This document shows positions 33,043 to 45,620 of a stretch of DNA of 64,000 nucleotides, one piece after another. The notes beneath the pieces were generated by a model that was not told the DNA's origin, searched no databases, and saw only the letters and a list, made by a program, of their open reading frames with translations. The stretch is from Hypomesus transpacificus (taxonomy: Eukaryota > Chordata > Actinopteri > Osmeriformes > Osmeridae), in assembly GCF_021917145.1 (NCBI RefSeq), contig NC_061061.1, forward strand, positions 16,739,649 to 16,803,648. Direction: 5' to 3'. Position 1 is the stretch's first letter; each line of letters begins with the position of its first letter. The position numbers and the translations under genes were made by a program.

Positions 33043-36000
33043 ATAGTTCAGTGAAATGACAGGACATGGGACTGCCTCATGGGAAATCTCTCCAGCAGTA
33101 GGAGCACTCACAGAGTCAGGACGGGAGAGGAACGTTGTTTTGAATGTTGTGGGAGCGTTCTGGGAGCTGTGTGTGGCTGTGGTGAGTGAAGGGGAACGGA
33201 GGGAGGCAGAGTCGTGGTTTGGGTCGCCCCCCCGTCGTGATGCCTGTGGAACTTCTGTGTGCTACTGTCATTCTCCCTGACCAGCATGTCCTTAAGTCAG
33301 CTGTTTTACCAGGGTGTTTTTCAGGACATGGAAATGTTAACTGACTGATGACTGAAAGGATGTCAGACGTCATGTGACAGTGTCAATTAAAATACTGCAG
33401 TCATACAGTTGTAAATACTGACATTCCTGCATTGAGATAGAGATGTATAAACAACATAACACACAGTTATACTGTATGTAAACATGTATACGCATGTTCT
33501 TGATTCTTTACATAAATGGAATGTACAGCTTGGGGGGTCTAGATTCCGTTTGTGTAGATCCCCAAGGACCCCCTGTTGTGTGCACTGTGACTGTGTGACT
33601 GAGCACGCCCCTCGCCACAGAGCCAACACTCAGAGGGTATTTTAGGCCTCTGGGAACCTGAAAGCTGCATGTGTCGTGCGTGTTTGTGTCTGTGTGTTCA
33701 CGTCTGTGTGTTTGTTTGTGAGCGTGTGTGTTTCTGTGTCAGTTGTGGGCTCGTACAAAGTTCTCCGAAGACTGAGTCTCATCGATACTTGTTGTGTTTA
33801 CAAGGCAACCCAGTAAGATTTGTGTTCTTAGGAAATTGGGGTCATTTTAGGGCAATTAAATGATATTATTGTAAACCTTCCAGTCAATTATTTTCAGATA
33901 ATGAATTCATTTCAGAAGAGTTATGGGATTGGACAATTGATTGGAAATTGGCTGACTTCCAACAGAAATCGTTTTAATTTAATATGTAATACAGTGCTTG
34001 TATTTGCTTTGCTTGTTGTTGCCTGTCCAGGTCCTGTAAAATATACAATGTTTTTACCTCACGCATCTTGCCTAAGAAGGGGAAAAATCTTCAAATATTT
34101 ACACTACCAAATACCAGTAGCAGTTTGGGCTAGTATTGTTGATTTCCTACTTTGCTTTCTACATTCACTATTTATATGTCACTTTAAATGAAAGGGTAAA
34201 TGAATAAAATATCATGCTAAATAAATCAAATATAATGTATGTGCATCGTCAGTTTGACTACACCATGTGAGATGACTGACAGAGGAACCATCGCCTCTAG
34301 TCAGGTATGGTGTCTTGTTGATGTGACAAGCCTGAACCGTTCCTTACACCCATATCACTGGCATGATAACATGTTATTAGCTGCCATGAACATTGGTTAC
34401 GAGTCTGAGAAATGGTGTCCACGCGGAGAAACCCACTGTCTTGATGTTCATCCTCTTAGTCATGTTCTCTTTCATTTTCAAATGTGATAATGTCCCGGAA
34501 GATTAGGTGAAGTGAAAGGCCTGTGTAAACAAATCCAGTTTACAACTGCTGTACTTCCACTCACAGTACATTATGAAGTTACAAGAAACCTAATGACGAA
34601 TTCAACATAAACTTCTAAAAGTAACACACCAGACCAAAGACCAACTTTACATGCAGGCCTAGTACAGTTGAAACATAGGCCTGTCTAACCCTTTACAGTA
34701 TGTGCTGGCTCTAGGTACAAAGTGTAGCAATAACCAGTGGCTCTGAAACACAATATACGCCTTCTGTCCCAACTACTTTAACTTCAGCCTCAAATGTCTG
34801 ATAAAAATGATTATGGGTCAACTATAAATGTGTATCTTCCCACATGTGTTCCGTGCGTACATTTAACTTGTACGTGGAAGAAGTTGTTTCTGTCACCCAC
34901 AGCTGTAAAAGGAAGTAGGGTAAATTGTGGTTGTGCCATTTTCACCATCTGCAAGAAGTAAAAGTAAAATGCTTTCATAGCAGCCAGCACATAGCAGTGA
35001 TGTTGTTCACACACGCTCATCCGTTTCTTGTCATGTGATGTTTATTGACAGAAAATAGTGAGATGACAGAGAGAGAAAGAAAGAGTAATTTGAAAGTGTG
35101 AGTCTTAGTAAGCAAGATCTCATTTGCTCATGTGTTTAATGTTTTGAGGTGTTTTGATACCTCATGACAACACTACAGTTTCAGTTTATGGTTGCTCTCA
35201 CTGTTCTATTGACTCTGCTGGTGATTAGACACACAAGACAATATCTCAGTTCATATTTTCACTTATTCTTTAAGAATTTTACATAAATATGTATTTGTGT
35301 ATTTATCTATTTATTTTTGACTGCTGTCAAGGTTCCTTTGTGTTGAATTGGATTTGTAATGTGAGCTTGGAAAACAAACAGGCCGATGCCTGCCTATGAC
35401 TACACAATTCAAACAATTTAATCTTGACTTACCTTGGCTTGGTAATCGCTAGGTTGTCAGACGTGAGCACTACGTGGATTTGCTGTGACCTTGGCAACGT
35501 AAACCTGTAGGCTGCAGGACCAGTCCAGGTCTCCTCTGACAGAACTGAACACCAATATCACATTGATCTTTATACATGGACGTTTTCTGTCAAATTCAAC
35601 TCTCCTAACCTCTCTCTCTTTTCCTTCTCCTCTCCTGGATGTCACCCTTTCCAGTCTGCCATGTAACTGTCATGTATTTATTGTGTGAAGCCGGTCCAGC
35701 AGCTTGAATGAGGAAGTGCGATTGCTGAAGTGTGCAGAGCACGCCTTAATGAGAACAGGAGTGGACTTTACTCTTTAGATATGTGCTTTCCTTTTCTGAA
35801 ACTGGTTCATACTTCTGACACAAACGACTGAAAGTCACACGCGTGTGTGTGTGTATGCGTTTTACACTTGTCTTGAGAACTTTACTTCCTTTCATCATCG
35901 CTTTCACTGTTAACTGTAGTTTGCAGCAACAGGGTAACAATGTGGCCTGTCATGTTTCCTCATACATCAATGGCATTTGAAGGTTGTGGCTTCTGGGAAA

Positions 36001-37045
36001 CTGTGTTCTACATCGTATGAGGTTGTGAAATTAGATAAGACTATTATGTTTTACTTACGTATTGTTGTCTTTTTATGATCATTTTTGTGACCCGCTGAAT
36101 AGCACACACGCTCAGCTACAACAATGCATGTGAGCTCAGTTAACTGCTCTTCTTAGATTTTGTAGATCAGAGATGTTTAATTGTGGAACTACAATGAATA
36201 AGCTTTAAATATTTCATTGTGTAATTCAGATGAAAATCAGGGACAAATGTGGACGAGTGTATTTCTGGTTATGAAACTTGATTACATTGTGAATGAACTG
36301 TACACAGTTCACATTGGATGAGAAGGTCGTTCATGGACGCTTTACCCAAAGGAAGAGTATAAGAGCGCCATCGAGTGGACACTTATGGCACTGACGGTGT
36401 TGTGGCACAGACATGACACAGACAGTCTCATAGACCAGTATAAATCAAGAATGTTGCATTCGTGGTATTTAACTGACATCTTAGTGAGCCAGCCCATTCC
36501 CTCCATTCCAGTTCACTGTTTGGCATTATTGCTTTGTCTAAGTCAACTAAATTGTTAGTTTAAAAATGTCCCTCTTCTTTAGCATTTTGGTGGGGTGAAA
36601 TTGCACCAATTGGATTCACATTCGGCAAATTTTCTGTACATGACATCTTTACTGATACCCACACATACATAAACCGTAAACCAGTTTGATAATTGCTCAA
36701 ACAAATTCTTCTTTCAAGAAAACCTCAAACCTAAATGTAGTTTGCATGATTTCAGTAACAGAGAGAAAAACAAAATAAGTTATCTGTGTCATAAAGGCAC
36801 ATTTGGCTCAGTCTGCCAATCATCCTGTCCTTTATTGATATGTGTCCTATGACAACAGAGATAATGGTCACTGTGTGTTCTTAAAGGCTCTTTGAGTCCG
36901 GTTACTCCAGAAAAAGTATTGGCCCAGATTTCTGGGTAATGAACATCTAATCAAAAGATCCTGTGAGTGTTTCGTCACGTCTCTGAAACCAGACCATACA
37001 ATGTAAGCGTGTGCAAAACAAACAAATGAGAGTCTAACTGACTGA

Positions 37046-37222
37046 CTGACACACAGACACACAGACAGACACAGACAGACGCACACACACACACAGAGAC
37101 AGACAGACAGACAGACACACAGACACACAGACACACAGACACACAGACACACAGACACACAGACACAGACAGACGCACACACACACACAGAGACAGACAG
37201 ACAGACACACAGACACACAGAC

Positions 37223-37277
<55 letters not shown>

Positions 37278-37280
37278 CAC

Positions 37281-37330
<50 letters not shown>

Positions 37331-37331
37331 T
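37046..37331 (+). repeat. (CAGA)n / CACAGA microsatellite
   Basis: Alternating blocks of CAGACAGA, CACAGACACAGA and ACGCACACACAC, becoming a pure CAGA run from about 37220. Cys/Val/Ser frames across it are artefacts. Confidence 0.95.
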
Positions 37332-40074
37332 GACTGTGACTGACACGCAGGTAGTCAAGCGGGTGAACAAACAGATAGACAGACAGAATCATGATGTCTC
37401 AAATAAGGAGATAAGAGGTTTGTGTGGGCTTTTGACACCAGCCAACAACCCCCACTGTGAGTTCCTAGTCTGTACACTCAGGACCCACTGAGAACATACT
37501 GGAGGCTTGTGAGGATTGAAACCAAGTGACGTTTTCTTGTGAGGGGATGGATTTAGCTCAGTGGTTAAGAATTTTCACTTTGGATTGAAAGCGTTAGATA
37601 AATTAATACGTCGTTGTTACATAATTATGTCATGAAGCAACACCAACACCTAGCTATATGTGAATATAATCCTCTTTTAGGATTTACCTCTGGTGACAGT
37701 TTATAGATTAGGATGACGGGGATGAATGGAATAACCTGGTCAAAGGAAGTTTTAGGACCCCACAGCTGCCAATGTTTATAGAATGACCAGCTCTTCCCAC
37801 TGCCTTGACTCTGTTGGAAAGCTGTTGACAAGGACTTCCTCTGCAACAACACACTACACAGTTGTGTGTCAGACTAGACAGGGAGTGGTGGACCACACAA
37901 CAGTCCCCATGAGAGGAACTCAACAGATATTAGGACCTAGCAGGTGGGCCTCAGTTGACTATCACAGTGTTTACGTTCACACAAACCCACCATCTCAGTT
38001 CCTGTTTGTTGTGCCACAGTATTACTGAAGGGCTCACGGTCAAATACCCAGATGTCGTGGTTACGGGGATTTTTGAACTGCTGTGTGTCTCTGTTGACCA
38101 GGGCACTAGGATCACTGTTTGACTCCACACAATTACTGTGTTGAGAAACAATCATGGACTGTCTCTAAATATTTCTAACGCTTACTTGGATGCTAGGTGT
38201 TAATGAAAATCATAATAACAGTGAGAGAAATAATAAAAACATTTATATAAACCTGATGAGTAAAAAAGAAAACTCATTAAAATGAATGCAATTGCATTTA
38301 AACGAATGTAGAAGCGCACGCACACACACGCACACACACAGGCAGGCTCCATGGCCACTGGGCTTGTGTGTCAGTGCACCTGTGCTCCAACAAGGTTGAT
38401 AACTGAGGTTTGTTGCAATGAAGGGAGAGAGAATGGAGACCCCATCAGCCTTGAGAGATAGCATTCAGACTCTTCCACAGCTCAGTTTCTGCACTGTTGG
38501 AGTATCATGTTGACTCTGTGTCATGTGACCCTATCACCGGGGTTACAGGTCTGATTCACTCCTACGTGATCTCTCTGGTTCTGACCTTAAAAAGTTCCTT
38601 TAGAACTATTTGCAAATTAGCTGATGGTGAGGACTTACTTTGCTAGGCAAACTGAGTGCAAGATCTTTGTCTCAGGCCCTAATTTTGTAGTTGCATTGCA
38701 GTTGTGCTTTTAATTAGTCAGTTGCACTATATTGAACTCATACAACGTGTGAGTGTTTACAGGGTTACTTTGCCTGGCAAGAAACGCCTGTAAGGGCTCA
38801 TAATGCGTGATTTGCTGAGCCAGGAACATTTTCCTGAGCACCACATCTGTGCAGAGGGTCAAAGACTGCGAATGACTTAGTAGCCACCCAACTCCATCCA
38901 TGACACTGCATATTTTGTTATTCTTCTATCTTTTCCCTCTTTTCATTCCCTGAGAAGGGATTTCTTCTTTTTTTTTCAAACATAAGCAAGACCGGGGAAA
39001 GAGGCTGCACTGAACCGAGGGAGTAAAGGGTGCAATCTGGGCTTGTGACGCAGAACTGCACAGGGATACAGGCTCTCAACGTAGGGGGTTATCAGGGGCC
39101 AGAGGCAGCTGTTACTGTGTTGCAGAATTAAAAAGCCCAGACCTATCTTTGTTAGCAGGAAAACCCCACCGCTCAAAATGTTTTGTTGTGTATCAAACTG
39201 TCTGGTTTGGACTGGCTTGCACCTGTGGTGATGTGACTGGTGGCCAGAACTGAGGGGTGTCAAACAGGTGTGATTTAGAACATTAAAAAAATGCCATATT
39301 ATTTAGGTTTGGATTTCGGTGTGTATGTTGAAAATGTCACTAAACAAACAAAAAAGTATGTTTCGATGGTAAACCTGCAATGTTGTACTTCCTACAAGAC
39401 AGAATTGGTGCAGATAAAGATGATTTCATGGGCTGATATAATAAAATATATATAAAAAACTCCCAGCAGACCATCAAATATGGTTTTTATGATGTTGTTT
39501 TTTTCCACAAACAGCTGAATGGAATGTCTTTGCAGCACCTGCAGTTCTGAGGTAAATCAGGTATTTAGAAGACACTTTTATTACCATCACTTTTATCCTT
39601 TTAAGGTGCATAGAGAATGGTCTGCCATGCCACTGCTGCCCTCCAGCACAGATTATATTACATAAAATCCTTTCAATATCCTGAAGAAAAACCATTGTGC
39701 TTGGTGGGACCATATCTTGGAAGGGCTGTAAATGCGTGAAGGATCTTTTTTTTCTTGCACTTTTTGTACAGTGGGTCCCAAACTGGATTTTAACTGGAAG
39801 CTGAACCACAAGTGGGAGAATGATATTGGGTAATGCAGTCAAAAAACAACTGTGAACATTGTCAGCAGAACTTTGTGTGTGTGTGCTTCTGCTCCAACAT
39901 CAGAGCCCCATTGTTCTCTCAGGGTTGCAATTTAAATATTTATCTAAATAAAGCTATTCTCTGTGGGGTAACAGTTGTATTTGTCAGCACAAAGCTTAAA
40001 GAGTCACTCATTTGTTACAGTTCCATTACATTTACTGACTGGGCAGCGAAGAAGTAAATTTGTGTCGTTCTGCT

Positions 40075-40303
40075 CCACTTTCTCATTGTCTCTTTCTCTC
40101 TCTCTTCCACTCTCTCTCTTCCTCTCTTTCTCTCTACCTCTCACTCTCTTCCACTCTCTCTACCTCTCCCTTTCTTTCTCTCTACCTCTCACTCTCTTCC
40201 ACTCTCTCTACCTCTCCCTTTCTTTCTCTCTACATCTCACTCTCTTCCAGTCTCTCTTCCACTCTCTCCCTCTCTTTCTCTCTACCTCTCTCTCTCTCTG
40301 AGC
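40075..40303 (+). repeat. CT-rich tandem tract
   Basis: Higher-order units of about 60 bp contain TTTCTCTCTACCTCTC, ACTCTCTTCCACTCTC and related blocks; two long units are nearly identical (about 40127-40186 and 40170-40230). Confidence 0.85.
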
Positions 40304-40960
40304 TGTGCTGTAACAATAGACAGGGGATGTGAGAAGACGGTCGGCCTTCGCAAAAATAATAGGCAAGGGCAATGGGAAGTGAAGAATAACAATTGTCACC
40401 TGCAATTGAGAGGATTATTACTGTATGTCTGAAATGAAAGACAAAAGAGCATAAGGTTTCATTGCATTAAATATTGTATTTCATAATATTGTACTTGTCA
40501 AGGTTTCACGTGATACATCTAAATAATGGAACACAGAATTCTCATGTCGCCAGCTTGTAGCCACAAACACATTGCACTTGACACTCATCGAACATACTAG
40601 TTTAAAAGAAAATATAAAAAGTAATAAATATTTTGTTCTCACACATGCTTCTTTCGGCAAGATATACCTTAAGTGTAGTAATTTGAAAACAGATGGTGAA
40701 GTTATATATACACACTGGCATGCATACCTCAAACTTAGGCAAGAAAGTAACCTCCCTATATACGTACACAACTGTAGTATATAATGTAAAAAATGATGCA
40801 ATAGACAAGATGTGCAGATACTCAAGCCTCTTACATCTAGCCTCCCTACTTGGTAGAGATAAAGTACATGGGGTGAAGTTTGGCCCTGTCACGGTTTAAA
40901 TGACAGATATCAACATTTCAACTTCAGCTCGAATATGATAGTTAGACACAAACACTTTCT

Positions 40961-40966
40961 TTTATT
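40961..40966 (-). terminator. igf3: Poly(A) signal AATAAA for igf3
   Basis: A minus-strand hexamer about 40 bp after the igf3 stop, implying a very short 3' UTR if used. Confidence 0.45.
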
Positions 40967-41003
40967 TCTTTCAGTTCATGATGACTGTCCTTGAATAGGA
41001 TTC

Positions 41004-44000
41004 CTAGAGGGTCGGGGAGCTGCTGGTGGGTTGTTCTCTGTGTCTGCCGGCAGGCGTTGAACTTCTGTGCCGTCTCTCGTGCCGGTTGCTCTTTTCGACT
41101 CTTTCGTGCGTTTGTCTGTGTGGCCCTTTGGCCGTTTCCAGGTGTTTCACTAACCTCCTGTGAAATACGGTGTGGAACTGCTGCTCCTGCCAATAGCAAG
41201 ACAAAGGAGTTAGTCAGCAGGTCAGAGTATCATAGTAGCTTGTTCACTTTCTGTGTCTGCTGTACATCAAACACTATCCATGACTGATGAACGCCTACTT
41301 GGAAAAGAAACATTTGATAAACTCGATGACCCTGAATTACAGACGTTATTGTGGATGTAGTGTAGATGCTTAATGAGGTATTCACGTGATAACAAGTCGT
41401 GTTTTCTGTTGGTCAATTACGTTTATTTCAGCAAAGCTAAACTGGCCCGGTAACCTTGCTGATGCCGCTGTTGATTACCCACCGTGACTTGCTGGGGCGA
41501 GGGAGCGACATAGCGACGGCTCCTGGGCTTGGCGCAGTACGTCTCCATGTAGTTCAAACTGCAGCCCTTCAGGCAGCACTGGTCCACAATGCGATGCTCC
41601 CGTAGCCGGTAACGACTCCGAAACCCGGCGGGCTTACCTGGGGAAACAGAGGACAGGATACAGGACTTTAAACAGAGCCCGCTTTGAACTGTGTACCGTA
41701 CCCTCCCCCCTGGGTGGGACTAAAACCAAATGCACTATAATACTAGCTACAATTTAATTATCTATAATACTTTGATGTCTCTTATTAAATACTTTGAATG
41801 TTATCATCCTTGTGGGAGCTTGTCGTGTGAAGCCCAGTTATCTCAGCTAATTCATCTATGTGAGTAAGATGCAGTAGGAAGGGAAATCAGGACTTTGAAC
41901 AGAGAAATCTCATAGGATATGGAATTAGGAAGCGCTTCAATTATTTCATGAATGAAACCTGAGATCAGATGTGGAGCATGAACAATAATAATTGTATATA
42001 TATACAAGATGCATATATATTTATGGTGGCATCTTGGTTTAGCAGGATAAGTACCCACCTCCCCCTTTTACAGTCACTGTTGATCACCAATTTTGAAAAG
42101 TTACTGCGTGGATAAGACTTGTAATAACAATGGCTATCATTCTCATGGTGGCAAAGTGTTCTTTTAAGCACAGTGGCTTGTCATTGGATGGGACAGCACA
42201 CGATATCAGGTCCTGCAAGTGTCCTTGGTGGACCCGGGGAAAAGGGGATGGGGTGAAAGGTCCCATGGGTAGCAAGAATTTGTTTTATGGTAAATTGAAA
42301 TAACTCTGCTTTAAAATAAAAGTAGATTAAATTAAAACAGAATTCAACGGGGTCAGAAAGAGTGCCGTAGAGGCCACGAGGAACTACCGTGACAAAACAC
42401 ACTGGGTCTATTCTATATCTATTCTATCTATGGAGTCAGATGGCTGAGTGGTGAGAGCGTTGGGCTAGTAATCAGAAGGTTGCCGGATCGATTCCCCGCC
42501 GTGCCAAATGACGTTGTGTCCTTGGGCAAGGCACTTCACCCTACTTGCTTCAGGGGGAATGTCCCTGTACTTACTGTAAGTCGCTCTGGATAAGAGCGTC
42601 TGCTAAATGACTAAATGTAAATGAAAAGAAACAGGGTCAGACGACCTCCCAAAGAGATCGCAGCAACAAGGGTCTCTCACCGATATGGAAGCCTCTGTCT
42701 CCACACACAAACAGCAGATCAGACATGAGTTCGGTCCCACAGCGAGGTTTTTCAGACTTTGTGGGGGTCGGCAGAGACGCCAGACAAAGGACGGAGTACA
42801 GCACACAGACACTCCGACAACAAGACACCTGCGGACAGGGAGAAACAAAGATTTAGTCAGTTTCACAGAAGTAGATCAATTACATATCATCACTCTTATG
42901 ACCCTGTACTACAACTCGGTTCCTGACAATCACCAGTTTCAATCGTGATAAACATGGCTTCTATAATCTTTTCAATCCAGAAATTGTGATTTCAGTTCTT
43001 AACATATAGATCAAGCTGGTGACGATGCTTGTTCATGATGAGGATCAAACGGTTGATGGAGATAAGCTGAGGAGATTGTGAGTCCGCCCAGCTGTACAAG
43101 AAGATCCCACTGTTGCATGAAGTCAGCCTTGATGCTTGTTTTTGTACTTCAAGTTACAAAATATACAGTAGATTTATGAGTCTTAGACAACATAATGGAT
43201 GATAGCAGCCTTGGGTACGAACTCACGCTGTCACTCTCACGCTGGGCGGTTTGTTATCAGATGAACTTGAAGGACAATTACAGGATCTCTAGTGGGGCCA
43301 ACTGGCCCATCACTGTTTTACACTGCATGCTCTCACGCTACCGGAGATCTCACTCTTTGTAACATGCAAAGCTGCATTGGTGGTACACTCGATAAAACAA
43401 TTTTGAGGTCACATCCAGATGTTATCCTTGGCACATCCACTGAACCCCAACTACCACGCTTTCTGTATTCTTTCTAAGTGGATGGATGTAATTTTAATCA
43501 AATATTTTCATCTTTGATTGTTAGAATGTTATATATCAGACCTGGGTTAGTTTATATTGGCAAATACTGCCTGGGAGCTCTGGGGCAAATGTCAACGACA
43601 ATGACTTTAAAATACTCCATAGCCTCAAGCTTTGAGGGGTAACTCTTGTGTATCTAGGCTTCAATTTGATGGGGATCTATTTTCAAGAGTCTATGCCTTA
43701 AATAAATGTCAAGCTGCATACCTCTGGAATAAAACTAGGTGCATGTGTGGCTTGCAATGCAGAGGATAAAACCAGCCTGAAGATACACCCCAGTCTACCA
43801 AGTACCATAACAAAAACATTATCCAGGCTCAGTCATCCTATGCCCTGGGAAGCACCAACCACAACTCTACAGCTCCGCAAATAAAGAATGACCATATCTA
43901 AATACCTTACTCCCATTAATACGACAAAACAAGCTCAGATATCCTTTGCAGATGTAGCTGAATTAGTGAGCGCTTCCTCCACTGAGCCCACCCCCAACCC

Positions 44001-44095
44001 CGTCAACATCCAGAACATACCTTAAGCGCCCTCTCTCTTGCGGGCGCCCAGTGCGGTGACCGTTCCGAGAACATCCTTTCTGCCTTCCAGCTCAT
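41004..44095 (-). CDS. igf3: Insulin-like growth factor 3 (fish gonadal IGF), complete, 4 coding exons, 186 aa
   Basis: Secreted IGF-family hormone; IGF3 is a third IGF known from teleosts, expressed mainly in gonads. Exons in coding order: 44021-44095, 42681-42828, 41483-41637, 41004-41186. All six disulphide cysteines are present: Cys55 and Cys67 in the B domain (CGTELMSDLLFVCGDRGFHI) and Cys95, Cys96, Cys100, Cys109 in the A domain (RIVDQCCLKGCSLNYMETYC). A short C/connecting segment with RSRYRLREHR lies between. A D-like segment (AKPRSRR) and a basic, hydrophilic E domain of about 70 residues follow. Residues 31-45 form the signal-peptide core (SVCVLYSVLCLASLP). I chose the ATG at 44095, 55-60 bp from a TATA box; an in-frame ATG at 44074 is an alternative. 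IGF1 and IGF2 are less likely because of the B/A motifs and E domain. Confidence 0.87.
42432..42621 (+). mobile_element. tRNA-derived SINE, full length, in igf3 intron 2
   Basis: Head AGTCAGATGGCTGAGTGG, B-box-like GGATCGATTCC, body CCTTGGGCAAGGCACTTCAC, tail GTCGCTCTGGATAAGAGCGT ending CTAAATGTAAATG. It is the least degraded of the copies in the window. It ends about 60 bp from the igf3 B-domain exon. Confidence 0.92.
42829..44020 (-). other. igf3 intron 1
   Basis: No repeats or exons recognised. The frame at 43292-43477 has no family resemblance. Confidence 0.5.
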
Positions 44096-44149
44096 TTGTC
44101 TTGTCCTTCCTTCCACAGGAGTAGCATCTCCAAGGCCTCTGAGCGGCGG

Positions 44150-44156
44150 TTTTATA
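44150..44156 (-). promoter_or_regulatory. igf3: TATA box of igf3
   Basis: TATAAAA on the minus strand, about 55 bp upstream of the chosen igf3 ATG, which places transcription start near 44120-44125. Confidence 0.65.
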
Positions 44157-44159
44157 CTC

Positions 44160-45025
44160 GGCCGGGGGCAGGGGGAGGACCTGGAGGACAACCGAGCCTC
44201 CCACCCTCTCTACTCACTCCACCCCCCCCCCCCCCCCCGAACCGGACAGGAGATTCACTTCTGTATCTGCACCAACTTACATCCTGTATCTGCTCAACAC
44301 ATTGTATCGATGGTGTCAGCGAGGCCCACCACCGCTGTTTTGAAGTTGTTCTGCGCTGCAATTTCATTTAGGATTATGTGACACTACAAATATATTTTGT
44401 TGAATAGTGAAGTTATATGTTGGTTTGATAGTTTAGTGTGAGCTCTGTCTTGTTTGTAACCAAGTAACACACTCTCTAGTGAAATATACCATAGGGCAGC
44501 CATTCCAGAACTTTTCCACTTTGCGGGCTACTTGCATAGCTCAAACTCGCATGGGCGGCTGCCCAACATATCAGTTCACTTAATTTGCGTTTAACAACAT
44601 AGAATAGCTTGAGCATGCACATATAACTCTGCAGAAATATGACTGAAATAGATGCCTTAGAAATGGGCAAAGAGATGTGCATTTTTTACCTGAATTGGCA
44701 AATGACCACTAAACTGTTCTACTGCTCATGTTGCACATACCAACACACGATGGATCCAGTATTTGATTCCTTGGCTTTGACCAAATGAACAGACTACTGG
44801 GAGAACTTAAAATCAGCTCTCCTGCTATGACTTTGGAGAAGATAAGACAACAGGAAAGCTTGTGATTCAATCAGTGACACTTTTCCATCGTCATCACAGC
44901 TGCACTATATCCAGGCGGAAGCAATAACAGATTAGAGTTGATTGTGGAGATATGGCCAGAGCAAGGAAACGCACAACTCGCTGATGATAAACAAGAACAA
45001 AACAATGCCTTTGTACAGACATTTC
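44160..45025. other. Intergenic region between igf3 promoter and lrif1-like 3' end
   Basis: Holds a run of about 18 C (44221-44238) upstream of the igf3 TATA box. Nothing else is recognised. Confidence 0.5.
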
Positions 45026-45029
45026 TCCC

Positions 45030-45035
45030 TTTATT
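45030..45035 (-). terminator. Poly(A) signal AATAAA for the lrif1-like gene
   Basis: A minus-strand hexamer about 590 bp beyond the stop of the lrif1-like gene. Confidence 0.5.
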
Positions 45036-45620
45036 GAACAAGGTCAGTCGCATTAGAAACACACAAAGAAAAATAAATAAACAAAACTATTGTATTTCAG
45101 AGCGACCATTAGACTTGGAACTTTAGTGAACCAATTATCGGTGATTGTAGAAGGTTTCGATCCTTTACAATACATTCAATGTTAGGTGAATAACTCAACT
45201 GTAATGTTCTGGGTTATACTGTGGCATTTCATAACTTAAATGTTGAAGTACATTACATTCTAACATAAGTGTTTGATTGAAAATTCATCTGAAAATTCAT
45301 AGAACTTAAAATGTAAACTTGCAGTTAAGTGAGCCTGTCTGTCCTTTCCCATGATTAATAGTTATTCACTTGTCTTTACCAAAAGAGGGATTTTAAGGCT
45401 TCAATACTAACAATGAAAGACTTGAATGGATAGGGAAACAAAGAATCTACCCATCTAAACCACCAAATACTAATATTAAACTCGTGTGATGACAACAAAC
45501 TAAATTGTGCTTTTAAGATCCCCTTTATCAATGTAATCTAGATAAACTGATTGTCCAAGACACATCGGTCTACCAGGTGTACTGTGAAGAGTGTATTAGC
45601 GTTTCTATGACAACAAACAG

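Larger units (their letters stand above)
33070..40940. other. Gene-poor interval between dennd2d and igf3
   Basis: Nearly 8 kb of AT-rich sequence. I find no exon with family resemblance on either strand. It holds a CAGA microsatellite, a CT-rich tract, an interrupted CA run near 38310-38345 and a tRNA-like SINE fragment at 37547-37610 (GGATTTAGCTCAGTGGTTAA). A 96-codon plus-strand frame at 33901-34191, followed by AATAAA at about 34203, shows no recognisable domain. Confidence 0.55.

Noticed and set aside
32792-33280. Overlapping frames on both strands around the CTATATATAG site
   Set aside because: No family resemblance and no consistent splice sites; the TATA-like palindrome alone does not support a gene.
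33901-34191. 96-codon plus-strand frame followed by AATAAA
   Set aside because: AT-rich, no recognisable domain, no supporting splice structure or promoter; hydrophobic stretches are expected from T-rich codons. Worth revisiting only if a transcript is found.
36868-37392. Cys/Val/Ser-rich frames of up to 174 codons
   Set aside because: CAGA microsatellite read through; three frames are open at once.
37547-37610. Possible tRNA gene (TTTAGCTCAGTGGTTAA)
   Set aside because: Only the A-box half is tRNA-like; no B box or acceptor-stem pairing follows. Treated as a SINE fragment.
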